In this document: positions 42,127 to 50,264 of the stretch, one piece after another | Numbering within the stretch: the first letter of the stretch is position 1 | Layout: each line of letters starts with the position of its first letter | NCBI RefSeq assembly: GCF_004028635.1 | Contig: NZ_RQJW01000007.1 | Coordinates: forward strand, 248,001 to 312,000 | DNA length: 64,000 bases | Source of the DNA: Streptomyces cyaneus | Lineage (GTDB): Bacteria > Actinomycetota > Actinomycetes > Streptomycetales > Streptomycetaceae | Reading direction: 5' to 3' | Made by a program: the position numbers and the translations under genes | Notes under the pieces: generated by a model | Seen by the model: the letters and a program-made list of their open reading frames with translations, nothing else | What the model was told of the DNA's origin: nothing | Database searches by the model: none

Positions 42127-42809
42127 CCGCGGTCGCCTGCGTCCGGGCGAGCCGGCGCTCGGGCGGCGAGTCCACCCCCGGCCCGGACGAGCTGCGCGAG
42201 GTCCTCACCCCGCTCACCGCCCTGGACATCCGCCGTCTGGACATGCACCTGGACATGCCCGCCGGCCCGCTGTCACCCGAGCGGCTCACCGCGGTCGACG
42301 GGGCCCTGGCCACGATCGCGGCCGCGGTACCGGCCTGGGCGCCGCTGGTGCGGTTGCCGATACGTTTCCTGCAGCTTCGGGACGGCGGTCGCGCCATCGG
42401 GGCCAGCTGCTACGCCTGGCCGCAGCACGTGCTCCTCGGGGACGACGCCTTCGCCTCCCCCGCCGAGCTCGCCGAGCAGGTACTGCACGAGGTCTCCCAC
42501 AACTGGCTCTACCTCGTGGAGGAGATCAAGACGCTGCAACACCGCGGCTGTGACCACACGTTGACGCTCCCCTCGGGCACCAGCGAGCGCGAACCGGACG
42601 AGATCCTCGGCGCGGCCCATGTCGTCGTCAACGTCCGCCGGCTGTGGCAGCGGATGGACGTCCCCGAGGAACAGCGCACCCAGCGTCTCGCCGACCTGGC
42701 GTCCTACCTCGACGGGTGCCTGGCCCTCATGGACGAGGCACGTGTCTGCCTGACCGACGACGGACAGGCGTTGGCCGACCGACTGCTTCAGGAGGCTGTT
42801 GCCGCGTGA
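42042..42809 (+). CDS. HEXXH-motif putative peptide-modification protein
   Basis: 255 aa. EQVLHEVSHNWLYLVEEI carries an HEXXH at 149-153; the fold is helical with IRFLQLRDGGRAIGASCYAW before it. This resembles the HEXXH proteins found in several actinobacterial RiPP clusters (TIGR04267-like), whose activity is not settled; a metal-dependent peptidase or hydroxylase role is possible. caggagg lies 5 bp before the ATG at 42042. Overlaps TfuA by 85 bp and the oxygenase gene by 4 bp. Confidence 0.8.
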   Translation: MASAASFIQREFGGFPFLDEPFTPGRLLTAVACVRASRRSGGESTPGPDELREVLTPLTALDIRRLDMHLDMPAGPLSPERLTAVDGALATIAAAVPAWAPLVRLPIRFLQLRDGGRAIGASCYAWPQHVLLGDDAFASPAELAEQVLHEVSHNWLYLVEEIKTLQHRGCDHTLTLPSGTSEREPDEILGAAHVVVNVRRLWQRMDVPEEQRTQRLADLASYLDGCLALMDEARVCLTDDGQALADRLLQEAVAA

Positions 42810-43408
42810 AACTCAAGGGAGAGATGTCGACCCGATGGGGCACGCCGTTCCTCGTCCACCAGGTGCGCAGCCCCGACGGATACAACGCCGCGCTGCGCGA
42901 ACTGCTCCTCGAACGGGAGCACTCCAAGGCGGGCACCACCGTCGGCATCGTCGACGCGACCAAGACGACGTCGGACGTGCTGCGCTGGGACCACCCCCTG
43001 GTCGACCCGCTGCGCGGCTGGGTCCTCGACGTGGGCGAGTCCATGAACCACCACGTCGGCGCCGGTGTGACGGCCGCCGGAGAGCCCGCGCAGATGATCG
43101 CCGAGGCATGGGCGGTCATCTACCACGACCGGGGCCACCACAAGATCCACTCGCATCATGACTCGGCCTGGTCGGGCGTGTACTACGTGCACACCGAGGA
43201 CATGGCGCAGGGCACCGGAAACATCGAGCTCGTCGACCCGCGCCCCGCGGCCGGCGCCGCCGAGCCCCACCGGTCGCCGCTGCTGCCCTTCACCCCGCGG
43301 ACCGGCACGCTCATCGCCTTCCCCAGTTGGCTGCAGCACTGGGTGACCCCGTACCTGGGCGGCAGCGAGCGGATCTGCATCGCCTTCAACATCGGCTTCG
43401 AACGGTGA
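42806..43408 (+). CDS. Putative iron/2-oxoglutarate-dependent oxygenase
   Basis: About 200 aa. Double-stranded beta-helix signature: HKIHSHHDSAWSGVYYVH (H117-x-D119 as metal ligands) and WLQHWVTPYLGGSERICIAF (H178 as distal ligand, then Arg for 2-oxoglutarate), close to the TIGR02466/PF13759 family. It would hydroxylate or desaturate the peptide. GTG at 42806 is coupled to the previous stop; ATG at 42824, after aagggagag, is an equally good start. The next gene is a paralogue that has lost the metal ligands. Confidence 0.82.
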   Translation: MKLKGEMSTRWGTPFLVHQVRSPDGYNAALRELLLEREHSKAGTTVGIVDATKTTSDVLRWDHPLVDPLRGWVLDVGESMNHHVGAGVTAAGEPAQMIAEAWAVIYHDRGHHKIHSHHDSAWSGVYYVHTEDMAQGTGNIELVDPRPAAGAAEPHRSPLLPFTPRTGTLIAFPSWLQHWVTPYLGGSERICIAFNIGFER

Positions 43409-43413
43409 GGACC

Positions 43414-43977
43414 ATGACCTTCCCCGTCACCTCCCTGTGGGAGACCCCCGTCTGGACCGGCGCCCTGGCCCCCGAGGACCAGGCCGCCCTGACCGATCTG
43501 ACCAGCGCCGACCCCGAGGTCCGGGCGCATCGCGTGGCGGCGTTCGGCGAGGCCCTCACCGAGGTCGCGCAGGCCCTGGTCGGCGCCGGCGCCCGGGAAC
43601 CCGACGGCCCGTGGAGCGCGCGCACCGAGCGGTGGGAGGCCGGCTACCACTGCGGGCTGCGCTACGGGCAGGGAACGCTCCAGGCCATCGTCGTCGTCTC
43701 GGCGACCGGTACGGCACGGCACCCCGAGTCCGGGCGGATCAGCCTCCACGACCCGCGGGCCGGCGCCGCCAATGTCTTCCTGCCGGGGCTCCCCTGGGGC
43801 CGCCACCACCACTTGGAGCCCAAGCCCGGAAACGTGCTGATCTGCCCCAGCTGGGTGGCGTGGTCGGTGGCGCCCGTCCAGGAGGGCCACACCGTCGAGG
43901 TCTGCCTGTTCCGGTCGACCTGGGCCGCCGGTACCCGGCACGCCCACCCACCGCTGCAGGACGCGCTGTCCGGCTGA
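43414..43977 (+). CDS. Degenerate 2OG-oxygenase-like paralogue lacking the metal triad
   Basis: 187 aa. It aligns with the preceding oxygenase over the core: GTLQAIVVVSATG against AWSGVYYVHTED, RISLHDPRAGAAN against IELVDPRPAAGA, and PGNVLICPSWVAWSVAP against TGTLIAFPSWLQHWVTP. The HxD is replaced by GQ/T residues and the distal His by Ala, so iron binding in the usual way is not expected. A PWGRHHHLEPKPG loop gives new histidines. It may be a non-catalytic subunit, peptide binder or repurposed enzyme. ggtgagga precedes the ATG at 43414. Confidence 0.72.
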   Translation: MTFPVTSLWETPVWTGALAPEDQAALTDLTSADPEVRAHRVAAFGEALTEVAQALVGAGAREPDGPWSARTERWEAGYHCGLRYGQGTLQAIVVVSATGTARHPESGRISLHDPRAGAANVFLPGLPWGRHHHLEPKPGNVLICPSWVAWSVAPVQEGHTVEVCLFRSTWAAGTRHAHPPLQDALSG

Positions 43978-44015
43978 CGGCCGCCGCGCCGCCGCTGTGG
44001 CGCGAGAGCCGGTTC

Positions 44016-45233
44016 GTGGTGCTCGTCGCCGCGCGCTTCGTCTCGATGCTGGGCAACGGCTTCGCGCGCGTCGCGCTCGGCTTCGCGGTGCTCGCGCTGC
44101 CCGGGGCGGGCCCGGGCCGGCTGTCGCTGGTGCTGGCCTGCCAGGCGCTGCCGCAGCTGGCGTTCATCCTGGTCGGCGGGGTCATCGCGGACCGGATGTC
44201 GCGCTCGCGCGTGATGGTGGTGGCGGACGTCGTGGGCGCGGGGGCGTACGCCGGACTGGCCGCGCTGGTACTGAGCGGCCACGCGCCGCTGGTGGCGCTG
44301 TGTGCGCTGGCCGTCGTCGCCGGCACGGCCACCGCACTGTTCGCCCCGGCGATGGACGGCATCGTGCCGTTGGTGGTGCCCGCCGACCGGCTGCAGCAAG
44401 CCAACGGGTGGCTGCGGATGGGCACCAACAGCGCGCTGCTGCTGGGCCTGGCCCTGTCGGGGGTGACGGTGGCACTCGTCGGCGCCGGCTGGGCCCTCGC
44501 GCTCAACGCCGCTTCCTTCGTGGTCAGCGCGCTGCTGACCACGCGACTGCGGATCAGGGCGCGCCCGTCCAGGACGTCGTCGGGGTGGGCCGATCTGCGG
44601 GAGGGCTGGCGGGAGTTCACCGCCCGGCAGTGGCTGTGGGTCGTCGTCGCCCAGTACACGGTCGTGGTCGCGTCGCTCAACGCCTACGTCGGCGTCCTCG
44701 GCCCCCTCATGGCGGAGGAGCGGCTGGGCGGGGCACGGTCGTGGTCGGTCGTCGTGGCCGCGCAGGCGCTGGGCACCATCGCCGGGGCCGGGCTCGCCAC
44801 TCGGGTGCGGGTCGGCCGGCCGGTGCTGGTGGCCGTGCTGGCCACCTTCCCCGCCGCCCTGCCCATGGGCCTGCTCGGCGTCGGGGCGCCGGTCCGGCTG
44901 GTGGCCGTGGCCATGTTCGGCGCCGGTGTCGCGGCGGACGTGTTCGCGGTGCTGTGGGTGACCACGGTCCAGCGGGAGATCCCCGAGGCGGTCCTGTCCC
45001 GGGTCAGCTCCTGCGACCTCTTCGGCTCACTGGCCTTCGCGCCCCTCGGACTGCTGGTCGCCGGCCCGATCGCCGCCGCGGTCGGCATCAGCCACGCCCT
45101 GGCCGGCTGCGCGTCCCTGGTGCTCCTGGCCTCCGCGGCGGCCCTGCTGTCCCCGTCCGTACGGTCCCTGCGCACGACCGCCACACCCGCGCCCCGACGG
45201 AGTGAGGGGGTGATGGCCGACCCGACGCGGTGA
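44016..45233 (+). CDS. MFS transporter (cluster-flanking exporter 2)
   Basis: About 405 aa, 12 helices. Near-identical motifs to the transporter at 35375-36631: ARFVSMLGNGFARVALGFAV, LSLVLACQALPQLAFILVGG, VIADRMSRSRVM, SGWADLREGWREFTARQWLW, LSRVSSCDLFGSLAF. GTG at 44016 is the first standard start, but family alignment suggests ~14 more N-terminal residues, which would need a CTG start at 43974 overlapping the previous stop (CTGA). Probably exports or gives immunity to the cluster product. Confidence 0.85.
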   Translation: MVLVAARFVSMLGNGFARVALGFAVLALPGAGPGRLSLVLACQALPQLAFILVGGVIADRMSRSRVMVVADVVGAGAYAGLAALVLSGHAPLVALCALAVVAGTATALFAPAMDGIVPLVVPADRLQQANGWLRMGTNSALLLGLALSGVTVALVGAGWALALNAASFVVSALLTTRLRIRARPSRTSSGWADLREGWREFTARQWLWVVVAQYTVVVASLNAYVGVLGPLMAEERLGGARSWSVVVAAQALGTIAGAGLATRVRVGRPVLVAVLATFPAALPMGLLGVGAPVRLVAVAMFGAGVAADVFAVLWVTTVQREIPEAVLSRVSSCDLFGSLAFAPLGLLVAGPIAAAVGISHALAGCASLVLLASAAALLSPSVRSLRTTATPAPRRSEGVMADPTR

Positions 45234-45248
45234 GAGCCGAGGCCGTGC

Positions 45249-46829
45249 TCAACGCTCCCCGCAGAGCTTCAGCCCTTCCGGTGTCCAGCACGGCAGATGG
45301 CCGTGCGTACGGATCACGTCCTGGCCGTTGCCCCGGGACAGGTACGTCAGGAAGCTCGACGCCAGGGAGTCGGCGGGCGGCTGGCCGTAGGTGTAGGCGT
45401 ACTCGATCTCGCGGTACGGATAGGCGCTGTCGCCGTGCTCGATGGCGTCGACCGACGGCGTGTTGCCGTCGAGCTTCAGCAGGTGCAGCCCCTTGGCGCC
45501 CGTGGCCGCGTTGAGCTCGCTGTAGCCGATCGCGCCGGGGAGGTCGGCGACCGTCGACAGCACCTGTTCCGTCGAGTCGAGTTCGCAGCGTATGACCGGC
45601 GCGGTCGCGTCGTCCTTGTGCACGCAGTCGACGGACGAGTTCGCGATCTCGCCGCGCCCCAGCACCCGGCGCTGAAACACCTGTCTCGTCCCCGAGTTGG
45701 CGTCCCGGCTGACCAGGTGCACCGGCAGGTTCGGCCCGCCCAGCTCGCGCCAGTTCGTGATCTCGCCCCGGTACAGCCGTCGTACGTCGCCCGAGGCCAG
45801 GTTCGTCAGGCTCACCTCGTCGTTGACCACGAGCGCGAAGACCGACACCGCCACCCGGTTCTCCCGCAGCTGGGGCAGCCCGCTCGGCTTGGGGCCGTCC
45901 GACAGGGCCACCACCGGCGGCGAGCCCTTCGCCGACTTCGCGCCGACCGCCGCCAACTCCCGTACACCCGACGTCGATCCGTGCGCGTCGACCTCGATGA
46001 CGGCCCCGTCGCCGCCGTCCGCGCACTCCTCCTCGTACTTCTTCGCCACCTCCCGCAGCACCGGCGCGAAGGCCGTCGAGCCGGTGAGCGTCAGTGTGCC
46101 GCTCGCGCAGCCGATCGGCGGGCGGTGCTCGTCCTGGGCCACGACGATCGCCGCCAGCGTCACCACGCTGGCGGTGAGCATGATGGTGATCATCCGGGCG
46201 GCGCGACTGAACAGCGGCGGCTTGTCGTCGGGCGTGGCGCTGCGGTTGGGGTGCACCTCGCCGTCCCGGATGCCGCCGCGCAGCCGTATCGGGCCGCCCA
46301 CGTCGCCGCCCGACAGCAGCACCAGCAGCTTGAAGTGGTCGCCCCGGTTGAGCGGGACGCGCGGGATGCGCAGCGTGTTGTCCTCGTAGCCGAAGCCGGC
46401 CGCGGGCGTGAAGTGCTCCATCAGGTGGTCGGTCTCGGGCGGCTGGGTGACCGAGACCCCGCGGACGGTGCGGTCGGTGAACACCGCGGTCAGGCCGTGC
46501 AGTTCACGGCCGGTGTAGTCGTTGTCGGCGATGCTCTGGGAGCCGTCGTTCTCGATGCGCAGCAGGACGAGGGTGGCATCGGACATGACGGGGACCTCGT
46601 CGAAGAGGCCGAGGCGGACGTTGGCCCGGCCCAGCCGCACGTCGTCGCCGATGGGGTTGTCCATCTGCACGCGGTAGCCGATGCGCTTGCGGCGCGGCAC
46701 CCGGCGCTCGTACCAGACCATGACACCGGACGCGACGACACCGAGGACCGCGGTGCCGACAGCCACGAGATTCTCTGCGTTCAGCCACTCCACCGTGGTC
46801 ACCGTAGGCTCGCACGACCTCAACGGCAT
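45249..46829 (-). CDS. Membrane protein with PstS-like substrate-binding domain
   Basis: 526 aa. An N-terminal helix (NLVAVGTAVLGVVASGVMVW) is followed by a ~170-residue beta-rich domain of unknown type, a second helix (~212-232, MITIMLTASVVTLAAIVVAQ), then a PBP-like/PstS fold: GTLTLTGSTAFAPVLREVAK, DAHGSTSGVREL, FALVVNDEVSLTNL, GDVRRLYRGEITNWRELGG, SRDANSGTRQVFQRRVLG. The extracytoplasmic domain would bind phosphate or a similar oxyanion, but no pst transport genes are nearby, so a sensing role is possible. ATG at 46829; GTG at 46802 is an alternative. Adjacent to the kinase gene upstream on the same strand. Confidence 0.78.
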   Translation of the reverse strand: MPLRSCEPTVTTVEWLNAENLVAVGTAVLGVVASGVMVWYERRVPRRKRIGYRVQMDNPIGDDVRLGRANVRLGLFDEVPVMSDATLVLLRIENDGSQSIADNDYTGRELHGLTAVFTDRTVRGVSVTQPPETDHLMEHFTPAAGFGYEDNTLRIPRVPLNRGDHFKLLVLLSGGDVGGPIRLRGGIRDGEVHPNRSATPDDKPPLFSRAARMITIMLTASVVTLAAIVVAQDEHRPPIGCASGTLTLTGSTAFAPVLREVAKKYEEECADGGDGAVIEVDAHGSTSGVRELAAVGAKSAKGSPPVVALSDGPKPSGLPQLRENRVAVSVFALVVNDEVSLTNLASGDVRRLYRGEITNWRELGGPNLPVHLVSRDANSGTRQVFQRRVLGRGEIANSSVDCVHKDDATAPVIRCELDSTEQVLSTVADLPGAIGYSELNAATGAKGLHLLKLDGNTPSVDAIEHGDSAYPYREIEYAYTYGQPPADSLASSFLTYLSRGNGQDVIRTHGHLPCWTPEGLKLCGER

Positions 46830-46850
46830 GATGCGTACGGATACTTGGGG

Positions 46851-48884
46851 TTACTGCCTGGTGTACGTCAGCTTCTCCCCGCTGTTCGCGTTCACCCGCT
46901 CCAGCCTGCCGTCCGACAGCACCGTCACCTCGGTGGCGTCGCCCGGCGAGCAGGCGGTGGCCGGCTCGCCGGCCGTCACGGTGGACGGGCCCATCGCCAA
47001 CGGGCCGCTCTCGCCGGGCACTTCGGCCAGCTCGGCCTCGAACTCGCAGTGATAGGTGCCGGTGCCGGCCGGGCCGTCGGCGACCAGGGTCAGGACCGTG
47101 TCGCCCACCTCGCCCTGCCGGATGGTCAGCCGACGGGTGTTCTCGCCGCCGCCGTTGTCGATCGAGGCCGTCCAGGTGCCCAGGTAGTCCGCCGGGATCA
47201 CACCGTCCGCCGGGGACGAGGAAGGGGACGGCGAAGCGGACGGGGTGGTCGGATCGCCGGTGGGCGGCTCGGTGGTGGCGGTCGTGGCGGTCGGGGTGCC
47301 GGTCGGATCGCCTCCGGCCCCGTCGTCACCGCCGCCGTTCATGAGGGCGTACACCGAGCCACCGGCGGCGAGCGCCACGACCAGCGCGACGACGACGAGC
47401 GCCGCCGTGGAACGGCCGCTTCGGCGGGGGCCTTCGGGTGGGGCGGTGGGGAGGTAGGGCAGGGGCGGGTCGTACGGCGGGGTGGGGGCGTACGGCGAGT
47501 TCGGACCGTAGGGCGGGGTCGGGCCGTACGGCGGGTTCGAGGTGTACGGAGGGTTCGGGCCGTACGTGGGGGTGGCACCGTGGGAGGGGGTGGTGCCGTA
47601 CGGCGGATTCGGACCTGGCGGCGGATAGCCGTACCCGGGTTGCTGCGAGGGCTGCGGATGCTGTTGTGGGTGCTGCTGTGGGGTGCCGTGGCCCGGGTGG
47701 GCCGGGGTGGCCGGTGCCGGCGGTGCGGTCTGACCGCTCTGCGTCGCGGCCACGGTGGGGAGTTGGTCCGGCGGCGTCACCCCGGCGGCCGGGGCGTGCT
47801 CGGGGGAGGCCGCGGGAGTCGGCTCCCCGGAGCCCGGTACACCGGAGCCCAGCTCCGCCGAGCCCACCTCCTGACCCACCTCGGGCGAACGCACCTGCGC
47901 AGGACCACCCGAATCCACCGGACCGCCCGCCGAACCCCCAGGCCCAGTAAGCCCCACCGGCCCCACCGGATCCTCCGCATCCAGCAACCGCACCGCATGC
48001 CGCCCCAGCTGCGCCACCAGCGCACCCGGCAGCCACGGATCCCGGGACCGCCCGCCGGAGACGGTGTCCTCGGCTCCCGTACGCTCCAGGATCCGGTTCA
48101 GCGTCGGCCGGGCGCCGGGGTCCTTGCGCAAGCACTCCCGCACCAGCTCGGCGATGCCCTCGGGCACCCCCTCCAGGTCGGGCTCCTCCTGGGCGATCCG
48201 GAACATCACGGCGTGCGCGCCGCTGTCGACGGATCCGAAGGGCAGCATGCCGGTCGCGGCGTACGAGAGCACCGAGCCCAGGCAGAACACGTCGCAAGCG
48301 GGCGTGATCCGGTCCCCGCGCACCTGCTCGGGCGCCATGAACCCCGGCGACCCGATGAGCGCGCCGGTGCGCGTGAGCCCGCTCTCGCCCACCGTCTCCA
48401 GCGCGCGGGCGATCCCGAAGTCGATGACGCGGGGCCCGTCGATGGTGACCAGGACATTGGACGGTTTCAGATCCCGGTGCACTATCCCCGCGGCATGGAT
48501 GTCCTTGAGCGCATGCGCCAGGCCTGCCGCCAGGATCCGTACCGACCGCTCGGGCAACGCCCCGTGGTCGCGCCCGACGACCTGCTGGAGGCTGGGCCCG
48601 GCGACATACCCGGTGGCGACCCAGGGCACGTCGGCCTCGGTGTCCGCGTCGAGCACCGGCGCGGTCCAGAATCCGCCGACCTGCCGCGCGGCCTGCACCT
48701 CCTGCCGGAACCGGGCCCGGAACTCCTCCTGCGCGGCCAGCTCCCGCCGTACGAGTTTGACGGCGACGGTACGGCCGCGGTCCGACCGGGCGAGATACAC
48801 GTCCCCCATGCCGCCCGCGCCCAGCCGCGCCAGCAGCCGATAAGCCCCGATCTGCTGCGGATCACCCGACCCCAGCTTCTCCAT
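46851..48884 (-). CDS. Transmembrane Ser/Thr protein kinase
   Basis: 677 aa. Kinase domain at residues ~12-280: glycine loop GAGGMGDVY, K43 in AVKLV, HRDLKPSN (D138), DFG (155-157), SPGFMAPEQVRGD. A ~200-residue Pro/Tyr/Gly/Gln-rich linker follows (repeats of NPPYGPTPPYG type), then one membrane helix (STAALVVVALVVALAAGGSV) and a ~130-residue extracellular domain (DYLGTWTASIDNGGGE ... CSPGDATEVTVL). No PASTA repeats. It resembles the actinobacterial PknB-like receptor kinases; I recall a Ser/Thr kinase at the same chromosomal place in S. coelicolor. ATG at 48884 after a gggggc tract. Confidence 0.93.
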   Translation of the reverse strand: MEKLGSGDPQQIGAYRLLARLGAGGMGDVYLARSDRGRTVAVKLVRRELAAQEEFRARFRQEVQAARQVGGFWTAPVLDADTEADVPWVATGYVAGPSLQQVVGRDHGALPERSVRILAAGLAHALKDIHAAGIVHRDLKPSNVLVTIDGPRVIDFGIARALETVGESGLTRTGALIGSPGFMAPEQVRGDRITPACDVFCLGSVLSYAATGMLPFGSVDSGAHAVMFRIAQEEPDLEGVPEGIAELVRECLRKDPGARPTLNRILERTGAEDTVSGGRSRDPWLPGALVAQLGRHAVRLLDAEDPVGPVGLTGPGGSAGGPVDSGGPAQVRSPEVGQEVGSAELGSGVPGSGEPTPAASPEHAPAAGVTPPDQLPTVAATQSGQTAPPAPATPAHPGHGTPQQHPQQHPQPSQQPGYGYPPPGPNPPYGTTPSHGATPTYGPNPPYTSNPPYGPTPPYGPNSPYAPTPPYDPPLPYLPTAPPEGPRRSGRSTAALVVVALVVALAAGGSVYALMNGGGDDGAGGDPTGTPTATTATTEPPTGDPTTPSASPSPSSSPADGVIPADYLGTWTASIDNGGGENTRRLTIRQGEVGDTVLTLVADGPAGTGTYHCEFEAELAEVPGESGPLAMGPSTVTAGEPATACSPGDATEVTVLSDGRLERVNANSGEKLTYTRQ

Positions 48885-48973
48885 CGCACGCCCCCAACCC
48901 CGCCTACGCAAACCCCCGCCTACGCAACGGCCCCACGATAGTGCGGCATTTGGGGAGGTGAGCGGGGCTGCGT

Positions 48974-49432
48974 CTACGGTTCCGTAACAGGAACGGCGAT
49001 CTGGTCGAGCACCTTCGACAACCGTTCCAGAACCCGTACGGCATCGGCGAGTTCCGCCTCCCCGAAGGCCTCCGCCAGCCGGTCCGCGAAGGCCGCGTGG
49101 CCGGGGTTGATCAGCGAGATCGCCGCCCGCCCCTCGTCCGTCGGTGCGAGGAGCTTGGCGCGGCGGTGGGCCGGGTTGGGCCGGTACTCGGCGAGGCCCT
49201 TGTCCACCAGCAGATCGGCGATGCGCTGCACGCTCTGTCTGGTGATGCCCATGACGCGGGCGATGCCGGACACGGGGAGGGGCTCGCCGAGCACCGCCCC
49301 CAGTACCTGCCACCAGGCCGCCGTCAGCCCGGAGGGCTTGGCCAGCTCCTCGGCGACCGCGAGGAACTGGCCGTTGAGCCGGAAGACACCGAGTGCGCCG
49401 CGACTGAGGAGATCCTGCCGCTCCCGGCTCAC
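48974..49432 (-). CDS. MarR-family transcriptional regulator
   Basis: 152 aa. Winged helix: LTAAWWQVLGAVLGEPLPVS, GIARVMGITRQSVQRIADLL, VDKGLAEYRPNPAHRRAKLL (wing), LAPTDEGRAAI. GTG at 49432 overlaps the stop of the DJ-1 gene by 4 bp. It probably represses its own operon through the palindrome at 50132-50149 and responds to a small phenolic or oxidant ligand, as usual for the family (inference). Confidence 0.9.
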   Translation of the reverse strand: MSRERQDLLSRGALGVFRLNGQFLAVAEELAKPSGLTAAWWQVLGAVLGEPLPVSGIARVMGITRQSVQRIADLLVDKGLAEYRPNPAHRRAKLLAPTDEGRAAISLINPGHAAFADRLAEAFGEAELADAVRVLERLSKVLDQIAVPVTEP

Positions 49433-50055
49433 AGAACGCCGGCCTTCTCGAGTACGGCGTACGCCTCGGCGTCGGAGTCGTGGAACAGGCGGTACCAGGC
49501 GTCGACGGCCTCGTCGTCGTACACCTTCAGCAGCCGCAGGATCTCCCGGGCGAAGGCGACGGGTTCGGTGGGTCCGGCGGTGACGAGCCCGTCGTCGGTG
49601 ACGGCGTCGGCCTCGACGTACCGCTCGCCGCCGACGTACCCGGTCGCGGCCAGGTAGAAGGAGACCGCGCTGGTGTGGTCCCGGTCGTCGAGCAGTCCCT
49701 CGCGGGCCAGTCCGGCGGTGGCCCCGCAGATCGCGGCGACGGGCACGCCGGCATCGAGGAACTCCCGCGCCTTCCGGGCGAAGGGGGCGAGGTCGTCGCC
49801 CGCGTCCCACAGATCGGCGCCCGGGAGGATCAGCAGGGAGGCGTCGGACGGCCGTACGTCGTCCAGAGCCAGGTCGGGCTGGATACGCAGGCCGCCGACG
49901 CTCCTGACGGGCTCGCGGGTCGGGCCGACGGTGCGGATCTCGTACCCGGCGCGGGCCAGCTGCGCGGTGGCGTGGCCGGGCTCCCAGTCGGCGAGGGTGT
50001 CGTAGACGGCGAGATGGACGGGCTTGCGGTTGGTGCTGTTGCTGTTGCTGCTCAT
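49429..50055 (-). CDS. DJ-1/PfpI family protein
   Basis: 208 aa. KPVHLAVYDTLADWEPGHAT start, SLLILPGADLWDAGDD, and nucleophile elbow VAAICGATAGLAREGLL with C110. This is the branch related to YdeA/GATase1-like proteins. Such proteins act as protease-like hydrolases, glyoxalases or isonitrile hydratases. caggaggag precedes the ATG at 50055. First gene of an operon with the MarR regulator. Confidence 0.9.
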   Translation of the reverse strand: MSSNSNSTNRKPVHLAVYDTLADWEPGHATAQLARAGYEIRTVGPTREPVRSVGGLRIQPDLALDDVRPSDASLLILPGADLWDAGDDLAPFARKAREFLDAGVPVAAICGATAGLAREGLLDDRDHTSAVSFYLAATGYVGGERYVEADAVTDDGLVTAGPTEPVAFAREILRLLKVYDDEAVDAWYRLFHDSDAEAYAVLEKAGVL

Positions 50056-50131
50056 CGCTCCTCCTGAAGGCCTGACCAAAGGCCTGGTTGAAGGCTTCGT
50101 TGATGGAGCCTCGTTGATAGCCTCGACCAAG

Positions 50132-50149
50132 ATGACAACATGCTGTCAT
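50132..50149. promoter_or_regulatory. MarR-type palindromic operator
   Basis: atgacaacatgctgtcat: an 18-bp inverted repeat with one mismatched pair, 77 bp upstream of the DJ-1 start. A further tagacag/ctgtca pair follows within 20 bp. Size and place fit the operator of the MarR protein encoded in the same operon. Confidence 0.6.
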
Positions 50150-50264
50150 TTAGACAGCCTCCTGTCAATGGAGGGAGCCGTGTCGACAGGTTGTCGCAGA
50201 AACCCCCCGACGACAGACATGACGCCGATACCTCGCCCCCACCGCCGACTCCTACGCTCGCCAC

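Noticed and set aside
45297..48941. 1214-codon open frame opposite the PstS-like and kinase genes
   Set aside because: Spans two clearly real genes on the other strand; the translation is Arg/Val/Gly-rich without motifs.
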